Shown here: in pieces, positions 57,248 through 64,000 of the stretch | Layout: each line of letters starts with the position of its first letter | Position numbering within the stretch: the first letter of the stretch is position 1 | Source of the DNA: Aspidiotus rigidus | Taxonomy: Eukaryota > Arthropoda > Insecta > Hemiptera > Diaspididae | NCBI GenBank assembly: GCA_035079385.1 | Contig: JAVHKY010000005.1 | Location: 4,030,001 to 4,094,000 of the forward strand | DNA: 64,000 bases | Direction: 5' to 3' | Program-made: the position numbers and the translations under genes | The notes under the pieces: generated by a model | Databases searched by the model: none | What the model was told of the DNA's origin: nothing | Seen by the model: the letters and a program-made list of their open reading frames with translations, nothing else

Positions 57248-57760
57248 CACGCCAATAATGTGCGAAGATATGCGGAGGAATACGTAAATCGGCGCCAAGC
57301 AGCAGGCAAGATCAACGTGCATAGTATCGCTTCTTCAACTCTGCGACTGTCGCAAGTTCGCTCATTTCCGGGAGCTAAACCGGGTACTTTTTTTGCTCGA
57401 GATAATGTTTCAAACTTCATCGCCTGGTGTCGCCATGGACTCGGTGTTTTCGAATGCCTGTTATTCGAGACGGACGATTTGATACTTCGTAAGAACGAGA
57501 AACATGTGATTCTATGTCTATTGGAAGTTGCTCGGCGAGGCGCTAAACTGGGTATGCCTGCTCCGATGCTGGTGCACCTAGAACGCGAAATTGATCGTGA
57601 GATCGCAGCCGATAAACGTCGTCTCAGATTTGGCGGATGTCAAGATTATTACGAGGAAACTTCTGATGTGGAGAGCGACTTGAGTGATGGCGATGACTGC
57701 GTGGAATACGGTCCGATACCGCAAATTGTTACCAATGATTTGAAGAGTCTGGATGAAATG
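57248..57760 (+). CDS. pigs: GAS2-like (pickled eggs/GAS2L) protein, coding exon 2
   Basis: 171 codons, phase 0 at both ends, bounded by TTGTTGCAG and GTAAGT. They give residues 58-228 of the joined product. HANNVRRYAEE completes the split CH-domain helix. FFARDNVSNFIAWCRHGLGV (106-125), LLFETDDLILRKNEKHVILC (128-147), LLEVARRGAKLG and LVHLEREIDREI are the diagnostic C-terminal half of the GAS2L CH domain. The segment after that (EETSDVESDLSDGDD, 193-207) is acidic, as a linker before the GAR domain. No GAR-domain exon (Cys-rich, microtubule-binding) is visible in 57761-64000, so the gene continues past the window or the exon escaped detection. Reading frame and conserved residues are intact, so the gene looks functional despite the large intron. 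Confidence 0.92.
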
Positions 57761-58595
57761 GTAAGTTAAAATACACGTAAAGTGACACGTTTTATTACAA
57801 GGACACTAATTTCTCGTACAGGCTTCGAGCAGAACAACTTAATCGTGGTTACAGCGCCTCAGTCTTGGGATGCTGATAGAAAAAATATGTTGAGAAAAAG
57901 ATGAGATTCAAAAAAGACGACAAAATTTGACTGCCTTAATATACATTGATATAAATTTTTGGTGCTCTCAGCCGTCGTCCATATTCCTGTCCCAGTTCCA
58001 CAAGACCATTTATCGAAGATCAACTTTGCGTAGGTTGAAACATTCAAGTAATTTGTGTGAACATTTCTTCATCAGAGACAACCTTGATTATAATGTTCTC
58101 AAACTGTATTCAAATCCAAAGAAGTCACCCAATGATTGGTATTCACCGGGAGGAAGTTCTTTTTTTTTTTTTTTTTTTTTTGTAGTAAGTGAATAAACTG
58201 AGCAATTTATAGAATTAAGAAAATGAGTCAAAGTCAAGTTTGGTTTGTTACACTAGCAGTATTTGCCTATTTTCCTACGAATGACGAGTATGTCCAATTT
58301 ATAATCGAAAAAGCTTTTGGAAAGCGGCTACCATCTGCAAAAAGCTTTGACTATACATTTGTATAATACTGGCCTATAAGGACTGAATTATAACCACTGG
58401 AACCTTTGTAAAGACAGCGCGGTTAATTGCAGAGTGACGAGATGCTATCACTCCTCCGCACACACTCATACGTACTGCCTTATCCGAGGTCCTGGCATAC
58501 TATTATCTTTCCACGTTTGGCGAACTTTGTGGTATATAGGGCAAGTCTTTGTACGCAAGTAGTATGTAGTCAAAGTTGAAAATAAGATATGACAA
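57761..58595 (+). other. next GAS2-like intron, start
   Basis: Begins with GTAAGT. It contains a run of 22 T near 58160-58181 and no recognisable exon. Confidence 0.4.
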
Positions 58596-58599
58596 TATG

Positions 58600-59420
58600 C
58601 AGGGCTGGAACTAACTTTTGTGAACTCCAGGGCTAAATTTCAAAAGTATACCTTACTTCCATGGGCCACCTCCCGGCCAAAAATAGTTTTCAAACTCTGT
58701 GAATTATCTGAAAAATCGACCAATACCTCTGCGTTCCACTTCCTAAATATTGTACTAAGCTCATATGCCACCGTCATCGTCATTCTTTGCTTCGCAGGCG
58801 GTTCGAAATTCAATGATGCTTCTGCGTATTCCATGAACGACAAAATTTTTGTCACCCTCACCGCTTCTCGGTCACAACCCAAACAGCCGAAATTCTGCCC
58901 AGATTCAATCGTAACTCACCTACCTCTCTCAACGATTCTCATCTCCTCTTAACCCTAACAGCAATTTCCAACGTTTACTTCACTCATCCATGCTCCTCAT
59001 AAGCCTTTCATCCATAACCTGACTCTCCAATCACAGCGGAATCAGTGGTGGCGAAAAAGTCGCCCAAGCTGTGAAAGCGATCACAAGACTTCCAGGCTTC
59101 AACCCCAGAATCCTTCTCTCTATATCTGATCTCACCACTACATCCAACTACCAGTGAATTGCCCACGGGCAAAAACAAATTCCGCAGAATAAATTAACGC
59201 AAATGAAACCATTATCATTTTCATGACCCTCGTTTCATCTAGAAGATCGCCGCCACGAAATTCACCTCTCACATCTCCAAACGCGAAAGAGTCTTTCATT
59301 ATGCGTGTGTCCCAACCCTCTCGGTGTTTCATAATACCTACATGTATAATTTTTCATTGTTCATTGATGGTGACTACATGTAGTGCTGTCACGCATGTTG
59401 TCCGTTCACTGTGACTCAAT
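58600..59420 (+). pseudogene. Jockey/CR1-like LINE RNase H relic
   Basis: LLPWATSRPKIVFKLCELSE leads into the RNase H start (GGSKFNDASAYSMNDKIF, normally TDGSK; the catalytic Asp is changed). After a frame change come HSGISGGEKVAQAVKAITRL (normally HxGIxGNExAD), then NKLTQMKPLSFS and RRHEIHLSHL, the tail of these proteins. Several stops and frame changes are present. It lies in the intron after coding exon 2, same strand. Confidence 0.65.
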
Positions 59421-59443
59421 TGAAGAGAAATGACCGGCACAGC

Positions 59444-61255
59444 CAGGGCTGAGAACCCTAACGATTATTTGTTAAGGCGGGCCGAATCTTTGGGGAAAAA
59501 AGAAGATGTGGTTCTCTTGGGTTTCGGATCTTTGAGAAAAAAAGAAGATACGGTTCTTTTGGGTTCAGGATCTTTGAGAACAAAAAAATGCGGTTCTTTT
59601 GGGTTCCGGATCTTTGAGAAAAAAGGAAGATACGGTTCTTTTGGGTTCCAGATCTTTGAGGAAAAAAAATGCGGTTCTTTTGGGTTCCGGATCTTTGAGA
59701 AACAAAAAATGCGTTTCTTTTGGGTTCCGGATCTTTGGGGAGAAAGAGAGAATGCGGTTCTTTTGGGTTCCAGATCTTTGAGGAAAAAAAACATGCGGTC
59801 TTTTTGGGTTCTGTATCTTTGAGAAAAAAAAATGCGGTTCTTTTGGGTTCCGGGTCTTTGGCAGGGCTGAGAACACTTATTTTCTTTTTGGACGGTTGCG
59901 GTTATGAAGGTTCTTGAATTGAATTGTGGGATCCGGTTCCTTTCGGTTCCGGTTCCAGAACCCGATAGCGAGATCCGGTTCCTTTCAGTTCCAGTTCCAG
60001 AACCCAATAGCGAGATCAGGTTCCTTTCGGTTCCGGTTCCAGAACCCAATAGCGAGATCCGGTTCCTTTCAGTTCCGGTTCCAGAACCCGATAGAGAGAT
60101 CCGGTTCCTTTCGGTTTCGGTTCCAGAACCCGATAGTGAGATCCGGTTCCTTTCGGTTCCGGTTCCAGAACCCGATAGATAGATCCGGTTCCTTTCGGTT
60201 CCGGTTCCAAAATTCTAGAAATACGGGAGGAGAACCGCTTCCTGAACCGGTATTCGGTTCCGGTTCTCACCCCTGATCTTTGGGGAAAAAAAGAAGATGC
60301 GGTTCTTTTGGGTTCCGGATCTTTGAGGGGGAAAAAAAGCGGTTCTTTTGGGTTTCGGATCTTTGAGGGAAAAAAAGGATGCGGTTTTTTTGGGTTCCGG
60401 ATCTTTGAGGGAAAAAAATGCGGCTCTTTTGGGTTCCGGATCTTTGGGGAAAAAAAGTAAATGCGGAAAAAAAGTAAATGCGGTTCTTTTGGGTTCCAGA
60501 TCTTGAGAAAAAAACAATTGCGTTTTTTTTAAGTTCCGGATCCTTGGGGGGGAAAAATGCGATTCTTTTGGGTTCCGGATCTCTGGGGAAAAAAAGAAGA
60601 TGCGGTCTTTTGGGTTCCAGATCTTGAGAAAAAAAAAATTGCGTTTTTTTTGGGTTCCGGATCCTTGGGGGGGAAAAAATGCGATTCTTTTGGGTTCCGG
60701 ATCTCTGGGGAAAAAAAGAAGATGCGGTCTTTTGGGTTCCGGATCTTTGAGAAAAAAAAGCGGTTCTTTTGGGTTCCGGATCTTTGGGGAAAAAAAGAGG
60801 GTGCGGTTCTTTTGGGTTTCGGATCTTTGAGAAAAAAAGAAGATACGGTTCTTTTGGGTTCCGGATCTTTGAGGGAAAAAGAAGATGCCGTTCTTTTGGG
60901 TTCCGGATCTTTGAGAAAAAAAAAATTGTTTTTTTTTGGGTTCCGGATCTTTGGGGAAAAAAAGAAGATGCGGTTCTTTTGGGTTCCGTATCTTTGAGAA
61001 AAGAAGAAGATGCGGTTCTTTTGTGTTCCGGATTTAAAAAAAAAAGAAAATGCGTTTTTTTTGGGCTCCGGATCTTTGGGGGAAAAAATGCGTGTTCCGG
61101 ATGTTTGGTGGAAAAAAGAAGATGCGGTTCTTTTGGGTTCCGGATCTTTGAGAAAAAAAAAGATGCGGTTCTTTTAGGTTCCGGATCTTGAGGATGAAAA
61201 ATAAAGGTTCGGATCCGATTCCTGTTTGGGTTCCCGGTTCCGATTCCCAGCCCTG
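59444..61255. mobile_element. outer hAT-like element made of minisatellite A
   Basis: The left tip CAGGGCTGAGAACC and right tip CGATTCCCAGCCCTG are inverted. Flanks GGCACAGC (59436-59443) and GTCATAGC (61256-61263) match at 6 of 8 positions, an aged 8-bp duplication. The body is minisatellite A, unit about 40-50 bp: GCGGTTCTTTTGGGTTCCGG, ATCTTTGAG, then an A-run of variable length, at 59470-59860 and 60276-61195 (about 30 units in all). Open frames repeating GFRIFEKK are produced by the array and are not genes. Confidence 0.65.
59862..60275. mobile_element. inner hAT-like element with minisatellite B
   Basis: Tips CAGGGCTGAGAAC and GTTCTCACCCCTG are inverted repeats. Flanks GTCTTTGG (59854-59861) and ATCTTTGG (60276-60283) match at 7 of 8, and ATCTTTGG is part of the minisatellite A unit, so the element landed inside that array. 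Its own body (about 59927-60220) is seven units of 42 bp: GATCCGGTTCCTTTCGGTTC, CGGTTCCAGAACCCGATAGC. The tips are of the same family as the outer element. Confidence 0.75.
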
Positions 61256-61263
61256 GTCATAGC

Positions 61264-63480
61264 CAATATTTGGTGGTGTGACGTGATCATGACGTTAGAA
61301 AATTTATTCTTGACCGATTCCCCTATCCCCGCGCTTCTCGCGGCTAGGAAAGAGTTGACCATTGTGACGCGACGCGACGGTCACATGACCCGACCGCTAC
61401 CCGTTGACTCCTCACGCTTTACGTAGTCAGGTGTATCACGGAAAAATTGTTTACACGGCATTGCTGGCAGTTTAATTAACGTCCCATACGTTCTAGACAT
61501 TTACTTCCACTCACTTTCATTCCTCACTCTGCGTTTTATTTGAGAAAAAACTCATTCATGTTTTTAAGAAAAACGGTCTGTTCCAGTCCATATTTTGGTA
61601 AGAATGTACGCCCATTTTTCCAACCGTCGAAATACCAAAGAATGATTTAAACCTGACGGCCACTTTAGATCGGCCGAAATGATGAGTGAATTTAGGGAAC
61701 GTACCCAAACTACGTGACCTATTTTTAGTAGTGTTTTTCCTTCCAACATATTGCCCTATATAATTTTAAATCACTATCATACTATTTTACGCACCTTTCA
61801 AGAGGAAAATTTTTATTCGTTTGATGTTGGTTGAAAGGTGAAAATGTCAATTTCGGACATGTCTACAGGATAGGCTTTATTCAGGAAAAAATACGTTTTC
61901 TATTTACAAGATTAAAAAAAAAATTAATTTCACAGCTCTAAAAATGCTTAATTTTCCAGACAATTAAACCACGTGACCAAACCCTAAAACCCCTTCCCCC
62001 TACAGTGACCTGGCGTAGTATTTTGACAAACCCCCCTAAAATGATCACGTAGTTTAGGTAGGTTCCTTTATATGTTTGATCCTAATTCCACTTGCAGAAC
62101 ACATTTATATGTCATTCGGTATTGAAACTTGAACGATTTTCTTCGTTACAATAGTTTATATTCAAGTTTCCTCTGAGGTTCAATGTTCGCTTTGCGTTTT
62201 CTTCAGTTTTTTGAACTTTTATTATCTCCAAATGTGTTTGTTATTCTGCAAAATAGAAACCTATGAAAATGTCTCGAGAATGTTGCCAATTTTCCTTGTG
62301 TTCATCATTGTCCTTCACTTGATAATATTTAAATACTTGATTACGTTGAATAATTTATATGGTTTCATTTTCATCGTCGCAGTACTTCTTACTCCACGTT
62401 GAAAGTCATTCATTTCATTACCGCACTTACTCAGTCTGTATACAAACAGTGGGTTCTGTCTGTTGTACTCGGAATCATTGTGTAAAAAAATTCGAACGTG
62501 AATGATTCAGCTCTGAAAACCACCATATTATATTCGTTACCTCGATGTTTCAAAAAAAAGGATGGAAAAATTTGTGAAGAATATTTCTAGACCTTTCTGG
62601 CCGTGTTACAAATTAGAGGTCCTTGAACACGTCACGTTTTCATCATCGAACCATGGTATGGTCGAACACGATTTTTGCCATAATCTCGGTCACTAATATT
62701 TTTTTTTTTCATTGGTAAATGGGTTTAACCAGCCTGTTATCAGCTTTACTTATATACCAAAAAATAAAGATTAGCGGTTCTAGATTTTGAAATACGGATA
62801 GCAAAAGGGTTGTCCAACTGAGAAATGGCCGATGTTTATGATAGCTCGAAACAATTTTCTGTTGCGCCTATATGTGTAAGAGGGAATTTTTTCAATCTCG
62901 TCGATCAAAACCTAAAACTTTTAACTTGACTCATCAGGAAATCTACTTATCCTCTCTAATGAATATTTTAAATCGTGAAAACGAGGTAGAGAGACTGAAA
63001 TCATTCACTTATGCATTCGAATGCTCTATCTTGAAAGATAGAAATTCGTTCCTTCAAAAATACTATGAGTTGAGATCATTTCTTTAAAATAAACAAATTT
63101 TTTTCTGTGAACCCATTCTCTAAAGGTCTTGTTTACCATCAAATGGTTATCATCGCTATTAATGATATTAGATAGGGAGCAAAAATACGTACGTACCTGT
63201 ATTTTAAGTACATTGCCCGGTGGTAGATAAGTTTATTTGTTAAAGTTTTCCACGCATAATTCATCTTATTTACTATCGTATTTATTTTTCATAAAATTAA
63301 TATTTGTTCCGTATAAGAGTGTTTTTTCCGTTTTTCGTTATATTTTTCTTGAAAAAACATCGTTTCTAGTTCTGCCGGCTTTTGAGAATAATTGAAAATT
63401 CCTGACTAAAAAGCGATGCAAAACAATGAGAGTAATGTTGGTTTCGCGCGTAAGTAACAACAAAATCATTAGACTACATA
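61264..63480 (+). other. intron or intergenic DNA with one unrecognised short frame
   Basis: Mostly unassigned. At 62825 an ATG opens 17 codons (MADVYDSSKQFSVAPIC) before GTAAGA, which could be a donor. An overlapping frame at 62872-63087 gives 71 codons of unknown, Glu/Lys/Ser-rich protein. Neither has homology I recognise. Confidence 0.3.
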
Positions 63481-63489
63481 TCACGAATC

Positions 63490-63836
63490 GACTCGACAAA
63501 TTCCCGGACCATATTCTCTATGTTTAACAGATGGGTCAAAATAGAGAGGAAAGACAGCATACGCACACTCCATTAACGATCAAATAACAGCTCACCGAAT
63601 TAGAATTTCCGCTTTAGTTTATACAGCTGAATTAAACGCCATATTAGCTTGTGTGTCCCACGTTGCTCAACTGCAACCCCCCAAAAATTATATTCTCTTG
63701 ACCGATTCTTTCTCATCTCTTCAAGTTCTTTCTGAGTCGTTCTCAACCAATCCAATAATTCAACTATCCATTCAATGAAGTCTCACCTCACATTTATTTG
63801 AACCCCGGGTCACATCAACTTCCCACCTCACGATGT
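63490..63836 (+). pseudogene. Jockey/CR1-like LINE RNase H relic
   Basis: CLTDGSK at 63527-63547 (catalytic Asp kept) is followed by a stop, then KTAYAHSINDQITAHRIRIS, ALVYTAELNAILACVSHVAQ (motif with catalytic Glu), LTDSFSSLQVLSESFSTNPI (second catalytic Asp) and, after a frame break, TPGHINFP. It is the same domain as the relics at 21.4-22.6 kb and 58.6-59.4 kb. It ends abruptly where Penelope-like sequence begins. Confidence 0.75.
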
Positions 63837-64000
63837 AGTGAAGAGGTGGGATTCCTATTGGGTCCCCTTTGGGTTCTCTCATATCGGAATGTCCAAATTT
63901 GAGCTTGTCTTATTCTCTTCGGGCCAGGTGGTTTTGGCCAATGTTTTCTATTGGCACAGGCACGTTGACGACATCTTGTGTGTGTGGACTGGTCCAGGAA
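63837..64000 (+). pseudogene. second Penelope-like RT fragment, runs off the window
   Basis: EEVGIPIGSPLGSLISE, a frame change caused by a loss of about 7 bases relative to the copy at 25-27 kb, then MSKFELVLFSSGQVVLANVF and YWHRHVDDILCVWTGPG, including the RT VDD. It is on the plus strand and abuts the RNase H relic at its 5' side. Only the middle of the RT lies in the window. Confidence 0.85.

Noticed and set aside
58160..58181. Long T-run as a possible minus-strand poly(A) tail
   Set aside because: No retroelement coding sequence or duplication adjoins it. The same holds for the runs near 29090, 32950, 34125, 35575 and 47635.
59430..61191. Many 60-194-residue open frames encoding GFRIFEKK-like or KDPEPKRTAFF-like repeats on both strands
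   Set aside because: They exist in all frames because the minisatellite unit lacks stops; there is no start context, domain or unique sequence. Treated as arrays inside hAT-like elements.
62825..63087. Possible small exon MADVYDSSKQFSVAPIC with donor GTAAGA, and the overlapping 71-codon frame
   Set aside because: No partner exon or homology visible, so listed only as unassigned sequence.
1..64000. Prokaryotic features: operons, ribosome binding sites, CRISPR arrays, tRNA or rRNA genes
   Set aside because: None seen. Short tandem repeats here lack the equal repeat-spacer form of CRISPR, and no tRNA-like B-box with a matching cloverleaf was found by eye.

Overview
This is a eukaryotic nuclear window, AT-rich and almost certainly from an arthropod, probably an insect. 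The evidence is spliced genes with GT-AG introns, animal proteins (RMND1 and a GAS2-like/pickled eggs protein), an inserted mitochondrial fragment that reads sensibly only in the invertebrate mitochondrial code (TGA=Trp, AGA=Ser, ATA=Met), and a dense load of DNA transposons, non-LTR retrotransposon relics and Penelope-like elements. I cannot name the species.

Two host genes are supported. (1) A compact six-exon gene at 1505-4202 (+) encodes RMND1, a mitochondrial inner-membrane DUF155 protein; all splice phases agree. (2) A GAS2-like (pigs/GAS2L) gene starts at 14888 (+). Its first coding exon (14888-15058) and second coding exon (57248-57760) together make one calponin-homology domain, split by an intron of about 42 kb. 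The GAR domain and 3' end must lie beyond the window or in exons I could not find. A noncoding first exon may lie near 10.8-11.2 kb.

Nearly everything else is the giant intron and flanks, filled with mobile elements. Between the genes, at 6.5-9.7 kb, there is a three-layer nest: a perfect 30-bp inverted repeat encloses a TA-flanked terminal-inverted-repeat element, which encloses a decayed mitochondrial insertion carrying cox2 and cox1 pieces in opposite orientation. Inside the intron are an R1-like relic (16.9-17.7 kb, -), duplicated RNase H fragments (21.4-22.6 kb), a rearranged Jockey/CR1-like LINE (23.2-24.4 kb), a 5'-truncated Penelope-like element bounded by a 13-bp target-site duplication (25.1-27.1 kb, -), foldback elements (31.2-32.1 and 33.2-33.9 kb), a LINE 3' end with poly(A) (36.7-37.3 kb), a poly(A)-ended noncoding insertion (38.7-40.8 kb), a pogo/Tigger-like MITE (43.4-43.9 kb), a hAT MITE with a perfect 8-bp duplication (48.2-49.1 kb) and a Jockey-like RT relic (51.3-52.3 kb). 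At least six copies of an apparently undescribed short repeat family (called family X here) are scattered at 17.9, 32.2, 37.7, 41.2, 44.5 and 52.5 kb. They share the end motif CAGGGAACCTGTTTTATGGG and, in most copies, a ~45-bp internal unit containing CTCGAGCTATATATGATAGG.

Downstream of the second GAS2-like exon, an RNase H relic (58.6-59.4 kb) is followed by a hAT-like element whose body is a minisatellite. A second hAT-like element with a different minisatellite sits inside it (59.4-61.3 kb). The window ends in another RNase H relic cut by a second Penelope-like copy (63.5-64.0 kb). No tRNA, rRNA or CRISPR feature was found.
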